Assembly: GCF_051124815.1 (NCBI RefSeq)
Contig: NZ_CP118489.1
Location: forward strand, 248,001-312,000
DNA: 64,000 nt
Origin: Azospirillum sp051124815
Lineage (GTDB): Bacteria; Pseudomonadota; Alphaproteobacteria; Azospirillales; Azospirillaceae
Reading direction: 5' to 3'
Part shown: piece by piece, positions 1 through 9,568 of the stretch
How positions within the stretch are numbered: position 1 is the stretch's first letter
Layout: every line of letters starts with the position of its first letter
Translations under genes and position numbers: made by a program
The notes under the pieces: model-generated
Databases searched by the model: none
What the model saw: the letters and a program-made list of their open reading frames with translations, nothing else
Told to the model about the DNA's origin: nothing

Positions 1-436
1 CGCCATCGCCCATCCGAAGTTCCCGGACGCCCGGATCCGCACGCCGCTGATCCTGACCATGGATGCGGCGGACGAGGACAAGTACGGCCACGAGCTGTTC
101 GGCCCGATCTCCATCATCGTGAAGACCGACAGCACCGCCGACAGCCTGGAGCGCGCCGCCCGCCTGACCCGGACCAAGGGCGCCCTGACCACCGGCCTCT
201 ACAGCACCAACCCGCAGCTGATCGAGCAGGCGACCGACCTGTTCGTCGAGGCCGGCGTCGCCCTGTCGGTCAATCTGACCGGGGGCGTCTTCGTCAACCA
301 GTCGGCGGCCTTCAGCGACTTCCACGGCACCGGCGCCAACCCGGCGGCCAATGCGGCGCTGTGCGACCTCGCCTTCGTCGCCAACCGCTTCCGCGTGGTG
401 CAGAGCCGCGTTCCGGTTCTGGAGGCCGCCCAATGA
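1..436 (+). CDS. paaN: phenylacetate degradation protein PaaN, C-terminal part (5' end outside window)
   Basis: Only the last 145 or so residues are visible; the gene enters from the left edge. The segment belongs to the aldehyde dehydrogenase superfamily. It contains the HELFGPISIIVKT block near the C-terminal part of the fold and ends in the DFHGTGANPAANAALCDLAFV stretch I associate with PaaN proteins. PaaN-type enzymes are thought to act on the ring-opened semialdehyde in the phenylacetyl-CoA pathway. There is no MaoC-like hydratase domain after the ALDH part, which argues for PaaN and against the longer PaaZ fusion. The stop overlaps the start of paaG by an ATGA, so the two are translationally coupled. 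The catalytic Cys and Glu lie outside the window and cannot be checked. Confidence 0.8.
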   Translation, partial: AIAHPKFPDARIRTPLILTMDAADEDKYGHELFGPISIIVKTDSTADSLERAARLTRTKGALTTGLYSTNPQLIEQATDLFVEAGVALSVNLTGGVFVNQSAAFSDFHGTGANPAANAALCDLAFVANRFRVVQSRVPVLEAAQ

Positions 437-1239
437 GCGACCGGCAGACCACTGAAAAGACCATCCTTCTCGACATCGCCGACGGCGTCGCCACCATTAC
501 GCTGAACCGGCCCGACCGGCTGAACAGCTTCACCGCGGCGATGCATGAGGAGCTGCGCGAGGCCGTCGGCGAGGTCCGCGACGACAAGGCCGTGCGCTGC
601 CTGCTGCTGACCGGCGCCGGGCGCGGCTTCTGCGCCGGGCAGGATCTGTCCGACCGCGCGGTCGCGCCGGGCGCCCAGGGCCCCGACCTCGGCGTGTCGA
701 TCGAGACCAACTACAACCCGCTGGTCCGGTCCTTGCGCGCCCTGCCGATGCCGGTGGTCTGTGCGGTGAACGGCGTCGCCGCCGGGGCCGGGGCCAACAT
801 CGCTCTCGCCTGCGACATCGTCCTGGCGGCGCGGTCGGCCAGCTTCATCCAGGCCTTCTGCAAGATCGGGCTGATCCCCGACAGCGGCGGCACCTGGACC
901 CTGCCGCGTCTGGTCGGCCATGCCCGCGCCATGGGCCTCGCCATGCTGGGCGACAAGGTCTCGGCCGAGCAGGCGGAAGCCTGGGGCATGATCTGGAAGG
1001 CGGTGGACGACGACAAGCTGATGGCGGAGGCCGGCGCGCTCGCCCGCCAGCTCGCCACCCAGCCGACGCGCGGTCTGGCCCTCATCAAGCAGGCGCTCAA
1101 CGCCTCCTCCGCCAACGACCTCGACACCCAGCTCGACCTGGAACGCGACCTCCAGCGCGAGGCCGGCCGCACGCACGACTATCGCGAGGGTGTTTCCGCC
1201 TTCGTCGAGAAACGCGCGCCGAAGTTCGAGGGGCGGTGA
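433..1239 (+). CDS. paaG: enoyl-CoA hydratase/isomerase PaaG (epoxyphenylacetyl-CoA isomerase)
   Basis: 268 residues of the crotonase family. The start chosen is the ATG overlapping the paaN stop; a longer upstream reading is possible but would run into paaN. Crotonase marks are TLNRPDRLNSF near residue 30, the oxyanion-hole region GAGRGFCAGQDLSD near 65-80, and GVAAGAGANIALACD near 110-125. The aspartate-containing IGLIPDSGGTW motif fits PaaG, which converts the ring epoxide of phenylacetyl-CoA to the oxepin-CoA, better than a generic hydratase. Neighbours paaN, paaH, paaI, thiolase and paaK support the pathway assignment. A paaF-like hydratase is not visible in this window. Confidence 0.85.
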   Translation: MSDRQTTEKTILLDIADGVATITLNRPDRLNSFTAAMHEELREAVGEVRDDKAVRCLLLTGAGRGFCAGQDLSDRAVAPGAQGPDLGVSIETNYNPLVRSLRALPMPVVCAVNGVAAGAGANIALACDIVLAARSASFIQAFCKIGLIPDSGGTWTLPRLVGHARAMGLAMLGDKVSAEQAEAWGMIWKAVDDDKLMAEAGALARQLATQPTRGLALIKQALNASSANDLDTQLDLERDLQREAGRTHDYREGVSAFVEKRAPKFEGR

Positions 1240-2972
1240 TGGCGGCACTCGATCCCTCCGTCACCGTCGCGGTGGTCGGGGCCGGCGCCATGGGCCAGGG
1301 CATCGCCCAGGTCGCGGCGCAGGCCGGCCACCCGGTCCTGCTGGTCGACACCCGCCCCGGCGCCGCGCAGGCCGCCGTCGAGTCCATCGCCAAGGCGTTG
1401 ACCACGCTGGTCGAAAAGGGCAAGCGCACGGCGGCGGAGCGTGACGCCACCGTCGACCGGCTGCGCGCCGTCAACGGCCTGTCCGACCTCTCCCCCGCCG
1501 GTCTGGTGGTGGAGGCCATCGTCGAGGACCTCGACGTCAAGCGCCGCCTGTTCGCCGAGCTTGAGGGCATCGTCGGGCCGGATGCGATCCTCGCCACCAA
1601 CACCTCGTCGCTGTCGGTCACCGCCATCGGCGCCGGGGTGCAGCGGCCGGAACGGCTTGCCGGCCTGCATTTCTTCAACCCGGCACCCCTGATGGCGCTG
1701 GTGGAGATCGTCAGCGGGCTCGCCACAGACGCCGCGGTGCTCGACACGCTGTTCGACACCGCGAAGGCGTGGGGCAAGAGCCCGGTGCGCTGCCGCTCCA
1801 CCCCCGGCTTCATCGTCAACCGGGTCGCCCGCCCCTTCTACGCCGAAGGGCTGCGGCTGGCGCAGGAACAGGCGGCCGATCCCGCCACCATCGACGCCGT
1901 CGCCCGCGAGGCCGGCGGCTTCCGCATGGGGCCGTTCGAATTGATGGACCTCATCGGCCATGACGTGAACTTCGCCGTCACCCGCTCGGTCCACGCCGCC
2001 TATTTCGGCGACCCGCGCTTCCAGCCCTCGCTGATCCAGCAGGAATTGGTCGAGGCCGGGCGTCTCGGCCGCAAGACCGGACGCGGTTTCTACGACCACA
2101 GCCCCGGCGCCGCCAAGCCGGTGCCGCGCAACGCCGAACCGGCCGCCAAGCCGCAGCGTGTCACCGTGCAGGGCGACCTCGGCCCCGCCGCGTCCCTGGT
2201 CGGGCTGCTGCGCGAGGCCGGCATCGCCGTCGAGGAGACCCCCGGACCCGGCATCCTGCTGGTGGACGGCGTCACCCTGGCCCTGACCGACGGCCGCACC
2301 GCCACCGCCCGTGCGGCGGAGGACGGCATCGCTCCCTTGGTGCTGTTCGATCTGGCGTTGGACTATGCCAAGGCGACCCGCGTGGCGCTGGCTCCCGCCG
2401 ACGGCACGCCGCCCGAGGCGGTCGCCGTCGCCGCCGGGCTGTTCCAGGCGCTGGGCAAGGCGGTGTCGGTGATCGACGACGCCCCCGGTCTGGTTGTGAT
2501 GCGCACCGTCGCCATGCTCGCCAACGAAGCGGCGGACGCGGCGATGCAGGGGGTCGCCAGCGCCGCCGACATCGACATCGCGATGACCAAGGGCGTGAAC
2601 TACCCGCTGGGTCCGCTCGCCTGGGCCGACCGCATCGGCCTCCCCCATGTGCTGGCTGTGCTCGACGCGCTGGCCCGCACCTACGGCGAGGACCGCTACC
2701 GCGCCTCGGCGCTTCTGAGGCGCCGGATTTCCGCCGCCCAAATCGCCCAAATCCCCTCTCCCCCCCGCTCACGCGCAAACGAAGTTTGCGCTGACGCGGC
2801 AGGCGGACCTTCGGTCCGCCGAGAGCGGGGAGAGGGTCAGGGTGAGGGGGGCGCATCGCGTGACTTTGCAAGCGACGGAAACCCAAACGCCACCACCGAC
2901 TCCACGCCGCGCATCCCCCTCACCCCAACCCTCTCCCCGGGGGGGAGAGGGGGTAAGGAGCCGCTCCTATGA
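1239..2972 (+). CDS. paaH: 3-hydroxyacyl-CoA dehydrogenase PaaH with repeat-derived C-terminus
   Basis: 577 residues from the ATG overlapping the paaG stop; an adjacent GTG three bases upstream is also possible. The enzyme oxidises 3-hydroxyadipyl-CoA to 3-oxoadipyl-CoA with NAD. The N-terminus has the dinucleotide fold VAVVGAGAMGQGIAQ (residues 7-21), followed by the ATNTSSLSVT and HFFNPAPLMALVEI catalytic-domain motifs, then a second C-terminal 3HCDH domain ending near YGEDRYRASALLRRR. PaaH proteins normally stop about ten residues after that point. Here the frame continues about 73 residues, translated from the palindromic repeat at 2753-2953 (Pro/Gly/Arg-rich, including LTPTLSPGGRGG), and stops in an ATGA overlap with paaI. 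The tail is therefore almost certainly not native domain sequence; whether it harms the enzyme is unknown. Confidence 0.9.
   Translation: MAALDPSVTVAVVGAGAMGQGIAQVAAQAGHPVLLVDTRPGAAQAAVESIAKALTTLVEKGKRTAAERDATVDRLRAVNGLSDLSPAGLVVEAIVEDLDVKRRLFAELEGIVGPDAILATNTSSLSVTAIGAGVQRPERLAGLHFFNPAPLMALVEIVSGLATDAAVLDTLFDTAKAWGKSPVRCRSTPGFIVNRVARPFYAEGLRLAQEQAADPATIDAVAREAGGFRMGPFELMDLIGHDVNFAVTRSVHAAYFGDPRFQPSLIQQELVEAGRLGRKTGRGFYDHSPGAAKPVPRNAEPAAKPQRVTVQGDLGPAASLVGLLREAGIAVEETPGPGILLVDGVTLALTDGRTATARAAEDGIAPLVLFDLALDYAKATRVALAPADGTPPEAVAVAAGLFQALGKAVSVIDDAPGLVVMRTVAMLANEAADAAMQGVASAADIDIAMTKGVNYPLGPLAWADRIGLPHVLAVLDALARTYGEDRYRASALLRRRISAAQIAQIPSPPRSRANEVCADAAGGPSVRRERGEGQGEGGASRDFASDGNPNATTDSTPRIPLTPTLSPGGRGGKEPLL
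2753..2953. repeat. family A palindromic repeat, copy 1 (inside 3' end of paaH)
   Basis: Composite of two hairpins. The left one is CCCCTCTCC ... GGGGAGAGGG followed by TCAGGGTGAGGGGG. The right one is its mirror, CATCCCCCTCACCCC followed by CCCTCTCCCCGGGGGGGAGAGGG. The spacer contains CCACCACCGACTCCAC, shared in degenerate form with the copies at 17269, 51132 and 61612. This copy is longer than the others because its left hairpin loop carries two extra small stem-loops, GCGCAAACGAAGTTTGCGC and GGCGGACCTTCGGTCCGCC. It is read through in frame by paaH. The ribosome binding site of paaI (TAAGGAG) begins directly after it. Confidence 0.9.
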
Positions 2973-3412
2973 GCACCAATCTCCAGGATCCCCAGTCCCT
3001 CGCCGAAGCGGTCGGGCGCGGCATGTATGAGCGCGACCATTGCGCCCAGGCCCATGGCATCGAACTGCTGGAGATCGCCCCCGGCTATTCCCGCATGGCG
3101 ATGACGGTGCGCAAGGACATGGTGAACGGCCACGATATCGGCCATGGCGGCATGACCTTCACGCTGGCCGACACCGCCTTCGCCTATGCCTGCAACGCGG
3201 CGAACGAGGTGACGGTGGCGGCGGGCTGCTCCATCACCTTCCCGGCTCCGGCGAGGCTGGGCGACGTGCTGACCGCCGAATGCCGCGAAGTCCACAAGCG
3301 CGGTCGCTCCGGCGTCTACGACGTCACCGTCACCAACCAGGACGGCACGGTGGTCGGCCTGTTCCGCGGCCAGTCGGCGCGCATCGCGGGGACTGTCATT
3401 CCGGTCGAATGA
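2969..3412 (+). CDS. paaI: acyl-CoA thioesterase PaaI (hotdog fold)
   Basis: 147 residues, hotdog-fold thioesterase that removes stalled CoA esters of hydroxyphenylacetate-type intermediates and frees CoA. NGHDIGHGG (residues 53-61) followed by TLADTAF with Asp68 matches the PaaI active-site helix; the family aspartate corresponds to Asp61 in the E. coli enzyme. The start ATG overlaps the paaH stop and has a good TAAGGAG eight bases upstream, which falls just beyond the family A repeat. Length is normal for the family. The job is inferred from family and operon position. Confidence 0.9.
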   Translation: MSTNLQDPQSLAEAVGRGMYERDHCAQAHGIELLEIAPGYSRMAMTVRKDMVNGHDIGHGGMTFTLADTAFAYACNAANEVTVAAGCSITFPAPARLGDVLTAECREVHKRGRSGVYDVTVTNQDGTVVGLFRGQSARIAGTVIPVE

Positions 3413-3466
3413 CCGCCTCTGGCGGCCATGGCGGCAATCCCCATCTGATAGTTTCTGGAGCGAACC

Positions 3467-4675
3467 ATGCGTGAAGCCTACATCTGCGATGCCGTCCGCA
3501 CCCCCTTCGGCCGTTACGGCGGCGGGTTGGCCCCGGTGCGCCCGGACGACCTCGCCGCGGTGCCGCTGCGGGCACTGATGGAGCGCAATCCCGGCGTCGA
3601 ATGGTCCGCCGTCGACGATTTGATCCTCGGCTGCGCCAACCAGGCCGGCGAAGACAACCGCAACGTCGCCCGCATGGCGGCGCTGCTGGCCGGTCTGCCC
3701 GAGGCGGTGCCCGGCACCACGGTCAACCGTCTCTGCGGCTCCGGCATGGACAGCATCGGCATGGCCGCCCGCGCCATCAAGGCGGGCGAGGCCGAGTTGA
3801 TCGTGGCCGGCGGCGTGGAGAGCATGACCCGCGCCCCCTTCGTCATGGGCAAGTCGGACAGCGCCTTCTCCCGGCAGGCGGAGATCTTCGACACCACCAT
3901 CGGCTGGCGCTTCGTCAATCCGCTGATGAAGGCGAAGTTCGGCATCGACAGCATGCCGGAGACGGCGGAGAACGTCGCCGCCGACTACGCCATCTCCCGC
4001 GCCGACCAGGATGCCTTCGCCGTCCGCAGCCAGCAGCGCGCCGGCCGCGCCCAGGAGTCCGGCCGCCTCGCCCGCGAGATCGTCCCGGTCAGCATCCCCC
4101 GCCGCAAGGGCGAGCCGACCATCGTCGCCGCCGACGAGCATCTGCGCCCCGACACGACGCTGGAGGCGCTGGCCAAGCTCTCCACCCCCTTCCGCAAGGA
4201 AGGTGGCAGCGTCACCGCCGGCAACGCGTCGGGCGTCAATGACGGTGCCGCCGCGGTGATCGTGGCGTCCGAGGATGCCGTGAAGCGCTATGGCCTGACC
4301 CCGCGCGCCCGCGTCGTCGGCACCGCCGTGGCCGGCGTGGCGCCGCGCGTGATGGGCATCGGCCCGGCTCCGGCGACGCAGAAGCTGCTGGCCCGCCTCG
4401 GCCTCTCCATCGGCGACGTCGACGTGATCGAGCTGAACGAGGCTTTCGCCGCCCAGGGCCTCGCGGTGCTGCGCATGCTGGGCCTGCCCGACGATGCCGA
4501 GCATGTGAACCCCAACGGCGGCGCCATCGCGCTCGGCCACCCGCTGGGCGCCAGCGGCACCCGTCTGGTCGCCACCGCGGTGATGGAGCTGGAGGACCGC
4601 AAGGCGACCCGCGCGCTCTGCACCATGTGCATCGGCGTCGGCCAGGGCATCGCCATGATGGTGGAGCGGGTCTGA
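3467..4675 (+). CDS. pcaF: 3-oxoadipyl-CoA / 3-oxo-5,6-dehydrosuberyl-CoA thiolase
   Basis: 402 residues, full-length type thiolase. The acyl-enzyme nucleophile is Cys90 in NRLCGSGMDSIG. C-terminal GHPLGASGTR supplies the catalytic His, and CTMCIGVGQG the second Cys. The protein starts MREAYICDAVRTPFGRYGG, typical of the PcaF/PaaJ group rather than of acetoacetyl-CoA thiolases. It cleaves oxoadipyl-CoA to succinyl-CoA and acetyl-CoA, the last phenylacetate step; PcaF and PaaJ cannot be separated from sequence alone. It follows paaI by 54 bases and precedes paaK by 75 bases. Confidence 0.87.
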   Translation: MREAYICDAVRTPFGRYGGGLAPVRPDDLAAVPLRALMERNPGVEWSAVDDLILGCANQAGEDNRNVARMAALLAGLPEAVPGTTVNRLCGSGMDSIGMAARAIKAGEAELIVAGGVESMTRAPFVMGKSDSAFSRQAEIFDTTIGWRFVNPLMKAKFGIDSMPETAENVAADYAISRADQDAFAVRSQQRAGRAQESGRLAREIVPVSIPRRKGEPTIVAADEHLRPDTTLEALAKLSTPFRKEGGSVTAGNASGVNDGAAAVIVASEDAVKRYGLTPRARVVGTAVAGVAPRVMGIGPAPATQKLLARLGLSIGDVDVIELNEAFAAQGLAVLRMLGLPDDAEHVNPNGGAIALGHPLGASGTRLVATAVMELEDRKATRALCTMCIGVGQGIAMMVERV

Positions 4676-4750
4676 ACGGAAGCCGGCATCGAGTAAGGGC
4701 CAACACCGGCCGTCAAGCGCCGGGCATCAGCACGAAGGGAGAAGCGCACC

Positions 4751-6076
<1,326 letters not shown>

Positions 6077-6079
6077 AAC

Positions 6080-6742
6080 TCAGCCCTTCTGCGACAGCAG
6101 CGGGAAGGCGTCCAGAACACCGGTTAGCAGGATCTGGACGCCGACGCAGAACAGCAGGAAGGCGAACAGCCGCGTCAGCACCCGCACCCGCGTCGGCCCC
6201 AGGAAATCGACGATGCGGTCGGCGGAGCGGTAGGACAGCCAGACCAGCGCGGCGATCGCCAGCGCCGCCCCCGACATGCCGATGAAGAACTCCATCAGCC
6301 CGCCGGCCCCATGCGTCGGGCGGGTGGATCCCAGCGCGATGGCGACCGAGATGGTGCCCGGCCCGGTGGTGAAGGGGATCGTCATCGGGAAGAAGGCCGA
6401 TTCCGCCAACTGGTCGTTGTCGCTGGTGGGTGCGGCCTGTTCCTGCTTGCGCGCCTCGTGCCGTTCCGGCGCCGACAGCAGCGCCCAGGCCCGTTCGGCC
6501 ACCACGAAGCCGCCGGCGATCCGCAGCGCCGCCATCGACACGCCGAAGAAGTTCAGCACATAGGCACCCGCCCACAGCGCGGTCAGCATGACGATGGCCG
6601 AATAGATGCTGACCAGCCCGGCCAGCCGCGCCCGGTCGCGCGGACTGCTGTCCGCCGTCACCTGACTGAAGATCAGCGCCATCGCCAGCGGATTGACGAT
6701 GGAGAACAGGGCGGTGAAGGCGAGCAGGAAACTGTCGAACAT
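6080..6742 (-). CDS. MarC family integral membrane protein
   Basis: 220 residues with six hydrophobic segments in two halves separated by a charged loop (ERHEARKQEQAAPTSDND, about 111-128). The start LAFTALFSIVNPLAMALIF and the motif FFPMTIPFTTGPGTIS are hallmarks of the MarC family. The original link to multiple antibiotic resistance has not held up, so no substrate is claimed. No good ribosome binding site is visible before the ATG. The IS element at 6861-7730 starts about 118 bases upstream and may have separated this gene from its former promoter. Confidence 0.85.
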   Translation of the reverse strand: MFDSFLLAFTALFSIVNPLAMALIFSQVTADSSPRDRARLAGLVSIYSAIVMLTALWAGAYVLNFFGVSMAALRIAGGFVVAERAWALLSAPERHEARKQEQAAPTSDNDQLAESAFFPMTIPFTTGPGTISVAIALGSTRPTHGAGGLMEFFIGMSGAALAIAALVWLSYRSADRIVDFLGPTRVRVLTRLFAFLLFCVGVQILLTGVLDAFPLLSQKG

Positions 6743-6860
6743 GGGACCCAGGAGTTTGTCGGCCGTCCGAACAGTTAGCGGGGACGGGGCAGGACTGGCA
6801 AGGGCGGTGTGAATACCCTCTCCCGCCCCTTAGGATGCTCAGCAAAACGCAGAAGGGTTA

Positions 6861-7730
6861 GGGCCGGTTTTCAGAATGCCCTGATGCGGTTGGCGATGAT
6901 GAAGATAGCGGCGGCAGTGAGCAAGGAGAGAACGACCCGTCCGAGCCTATCCTGCCGTCGATCCAAGCGTTTGTTCGCGAGCAGCCAAGCGCAGCCGTGC
7001 TCGACGACGCATCGGACCTTTCCGAGCCCTGAGCCGTGGGGCTCGCCGATCTTGCGGATGTGCGGTTGAACCCCGTCACGTAAACAGAGCCAACGGTTAT
7101 CGGCACTGTCGTAGCCTGCGTCGGCGTAGAGCCTGCCGATGGCGGCGCAGATGACCTGGGCCAAGCGCAGCAAGTCGGGGAAGAGCATGGTGTCATGCAC
7201 ATTGGCGGCAGACGGCATGACCGCCAGCGGCAAGCCGTCAGTCGAGACGACCACGTGATACTTGGTGCCGGGTTTGCCGCGGTCGGTGGGGTTCGGGCCA
7301 GTCAACTCGCCACCGTGCTTAGCCCGTACTGAGCAACTGTCGACCACGACGTCCCAAGCGGCGGCGTCTGGACCGGAGCGCGCCATGCGAACGAGGACGG
7401 CATGGACACGGCGGAGCAACGCTGTCGTGTGCCACCCGTCCAGGCGGCGGCGGAGGGTTGAGCCTGAGGCGCGCCCGTCCGCCGCCCGAAGCTCGCGCCA
7501 CTGGACGCCCTCACGCAGAAAGAAGCGAAGCGTCTCGATGATCTCCACAGTGGGCATCGGCGGGCGCCCGGAGCCGACAGGCCGAGCCTCGATCCGGTCG
7601 ATGATCCCCGCCACCAAGTCCGCAACTGTCGGTCCCATGCCCGCCTCTCTGTGCCAAAGGCACAGGAAACCGACAGCAGATCAGCCGGTTTCCGGAGGGG
7701 GCATCGGATGAGGGTTCTGGAAACCGCCTC
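6861..7730 (-). mobile_element. IS5-type insertion sequence, complete, 870 bp
   Basis: The left end GGGCCGGTTTTCAGAA (6861-6876) and the reverse complement of the right end, GAGGCGGTTTCCAGAA (from 7715-7730), match at 13 of 16 positions. Both ends are flanked by TTA (6858-6860 and 7731-7733), read as a 3-bp target duplication of the TNA type seen in some IS5-family groups. The single transposase ORF fills the element on the minus strand, and its stop lies inside the left inverted repeat. The intact ends, target duplication and uninterrupted ORF suggest recent insertion. The named IS group was not determined. Confidence 0.85.
6871..7638 (-). CDS. IS5 family transposase
   Basis: 255 residues, one uninterrupted frame. 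The N-terminal part (about 1-75) is a DUF4096/HTH-like region with PTVEIIETLRFFLREGVQWREL. The DDE nuclease domain follows: the first Asp is in DVVVDSCSVRAKHGG, then GTKYHVVVSTDGLPLAV, and the second Asp is in LYADAGYDSADNR. The last acidic residue would lie in or near the CVVEHGCAWLL segment, matching the family's VERTFAWL block. The stop overlaps the left terminal inverted repeat, which is normal for compact IS elements. Length is usual for IS5-family single-ORF transposases. Confidence 0.92.
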   Translation of the reverse strand: MGPTVADLVAGIIDRIEARPVGSGRPPMPTVEIIETLRFFLREGVQWRELRAADGRASGSTLRRRLDGWHTTALLRRVHAVLVRMARSGPDAAAWDVVVDSCSVRAKHGGELTGPNPTDRGKPGTKYHVVVSTDGLPLAVMPSAANVHDTMLFPDLLRLAQVICAAIGRLYADAGYDSADNRWLCLRDGVQPHIRKIGEPHGSGLGKVRCVVEHGCAWLLANKRLDRRQDRLGRVVLSLLTAAAIFIIANRIRAF

Positions 7731-7834
7731 TTAGGCTGGAGCCGTTGATTTGCCCCAGCCCCCACGTGGTTTTGATCTTCGCTGTTAGACCATACAGTCG
7801 TAACAATCTCGTTGGTCGCAGCATTGCGCCGGAG
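7731..7834. other. right flank of the IS, no gene seen
   Basis: Begins with the right-hand TTA target copy, then falls quickly in GC content toward the AT-richer cassette. No coding frame, terminator with a T-run or recognisable promoter was seen. Confidence 0.5.
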
Positions 7835-8422
7835 TCATTGTATGGCGGCGGCCTTAATGGAGTTCAGCTGAGACTCGATGCGCTCTTGTATTGATACCAA
7901 ATTCTGGTCGAATGTGATGATCTGCTTCCCATTCCTTTTCGAAATGTAATAGAGCTGATCGACGCCTGGGGGCTTGAGTGCCGTACTAAACACGAGCGCA
8001 TCATAATCATCAGACGGCTGAATTTCCACCGGACCGACCACAGTCGATTGTGAAACATTTGGGAATATATTTTTCTTTCTAATCAAGTCAGAAAGTCGAG
8101 CATTCTCATCGTATGTGGTATTAAGAAGCACATCGTTAGCTATCATATCTCTTGTGGCCAGCGGAACGCCAACCTTAATATATTCAAGTTTTGCATCAAA
8201 TAGCCACGACCTATCAGGGATTATTACTTTCAATTCCCTTTTTGTCAATGGGTGGGGCAGTGGTTTTATGTTTGCCAATTGAGTGGAGAAATTGCTATCC
8301 ATGTCTCTTTTTAACTGAGCGCTATCAGTGTAACGCTTACCATCATAAACCCAGGCTTGCTGAGCACAGCCAGCAACAAGTGAAATAGCAATGATAACTG
8401 CAGAAATCACTCTCACTTTCAT
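7835..8422 (-). CDS. hypothetical lipoprotein (AT-rich cassette, second gene)
   Basis: 195 residues from the ATG that overlaps the upstream gene's stop; a longer reading starting at 8449 is less likely. GGAAGGAAAA lies about ten bases upstream. The N-terminus is a lipoprotein signal with lipobox LVAGC and Cys19 as the lipidation site. The mature part has YDGKRYTDSAQLKRDMDS, a predicted mixed alpha/beta domain, and no catalytic motif I recognise. Base composition is much lower in GC than the neighbours, with many A/T-ending codons, which points to horizontal acquisition. Function is unknown. Overlap with the signal-peptide protein upstream suggests the two act together in the envelope. Confidence 0.75.
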   Translation of the reverse strand: MKVRVISAVIIAISLVAGCAQQAWVYDGKRYTDSAQLKRDMDSNFSTQLANIKPLPHPLTKRELKVIIPDRSWLFDAKLEYIKVGVPLATRDMIANDVLLNTTYDENARLSDLIRKKNIFPNVSQSTVVGPVEIQPSDDYDALVFSTALKPPGVDQLYYISKRNGKQIITFDQNLVSIQERIESQLNSIKAAAIQ

Positions 8423-9144
8423 AGAACTTTTCCTTCCGCATTGAGGCATGATTGGTATTCAACGTAGACGATAGATGTTTCCCCCAATCTGCATTTGACA
8501 ATTTGATTTGCTTCAACAGCTTTGGACGTAGAAGGTCTGACTGCTGTTTTCTTCACTACTTTCCCCGGTGGACTTACCGTAGCTTCTTGCGAGAAGTAGC
8601 GAACTCGGAACTCTGCGGCCGACGTTTCGCAAGTTCCCTGCGGCTCAATGGTTAATGCTGGAACCGAAACGCATACACCCAGTGGCTGGCGAAATGGCTG
8701 CGCCTCAACGCGGTCGATCTGTGTTGTCGAACCATCAAGCGATCTGACCGTATAGCGGAATCGGAATTGGCGCACCGCTGGCGCATCCAGAGCACTACCC
8801 AGGATCGCGCCCAAGAGCGCTGCGCCAACATGATTGGTTGCAGAGTAGTTCGGGTTTGGCCTCTTAAAGGCATTGTCGATGTACATAGCGGAGCCATAGG
8901 CCTGCCCAATGGCCGCTCCCACGTTCGTACCCGGGGTCGATTCGTCAACCGCCTGGGCGTCGATGATGGTCCCATACTGACGACCGTTTGCAACATCGAC
9001 TACGTAGCTGGATCGAAGCCGATCTTTCTCGGCTTCGCTGAGTGCTTTCCAGATCACGTCATTCGTTCGAAGCATGTCGCCAGCGGCATGCACCCCAAAC
9101 GGGATCATACTTGTCAGAACCGCTATAATACGGATATGCCACAT
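8419..9144 (-). CDS. hypothetical exported protein with glycine-zipper segment (AT-rich cassette, first gene)
   Basis: 241 residues with a signal peptide (about 1-20, ending VHAAG). Residues near 75-120 contain two Gly/Ala-spaced helices, NVGAAIGQAYGSAMYI and HVGAALLGAILGSAL, of the glycine-zipper kind often found in outer-membrane or lipoprotein-like proteins. The C-terminal half has four cysteines (two near VCVSV and GTCETS, two in the last 30 residues), compatible with periplasmic disulfides. GC is lower than the window average, though less so than in the downstream lipoprotein. No family name can be given with confidence. Confidence 0.7.
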   Translation of the reverse strand: MWHIRIIAVLTSMIPFGVHAAGDMLRTNDVIWKALSEAEKDRLRSSYVVDVANGRQYGTIIDAQAVDESTPGTNVGAAIGQAYGSAMYIDNAFKRPNPNYSATNHVGAALLGAILGSALDAPAVRQFRFRYTVRSLDGSTTQIDRVEAQPFRQPLGVCVSVPALTIEPQGTCETSAAEFRVRYFSQEATVSPPGKVVKKTAVRPSTSKAVEANQIVKCRLGETSIVYVEYQSCLNAEGKVL

Positions 9145-9568
9145 ATCATTTCTGCCCTACAGACCGAACTCTGGCGAAGCTACACAGCCAGATTATGTGC
9201 AGTCTGGAATTGTTTGTCGATATCCGTCTTCGCTATATCGGCGAGGCAATCCGGCAGATCCAGCAAGAACCTCCCGCAACCGACGTGACAGTCAATTAGT
9301 TGTTTAACTCTCTCCCCTGGGAAGAAGTGGGGGATCCTTGGCCTTGCTCGAAATTTCACCACCGTCACGACATCAGCCCGAAAATTGTGCGACCTTACAA
9401 AACCTAACCCAGTGAAACGCTGTCCACTCCGCCAATTCCTGTCCCAACGGACAAGTTTTCTTTTCGCGAAATCAATCCGCTACCCACCAACCACCCCGCT
9501 CCCATCCCATCTGGTCCGCTTCTTGCTCCCGTCCCCGCGACAGACGACAACGCGAAGGGACGACCGCC
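9145..9568. promoter_or_regulatory. intergenic region upstream of the NMT1-type ABC operon
   Basis: 424 bases without a convincing gene. The left half has mixed, lower GC like the adjacent cassette; the right half is C/A-rich and leads into the ABC operon. An imperfect inverted repeat, CTGTCC with GGACAAG around 9440-9456, might be an operator. AAGGGA at 9555-9560 is the ribosome binding site for the GTG start at 9569. I looked for TPP (THI-box) and FMN riboswitch core motifs and did not find them. Confidence 0.4.

Noticed and set aside
9300..9568. Riboswitch (TPP or FMN) before the NMT1-type ABC operon
   Set aside because: Conserved core sequences of neither class could be found by eye.
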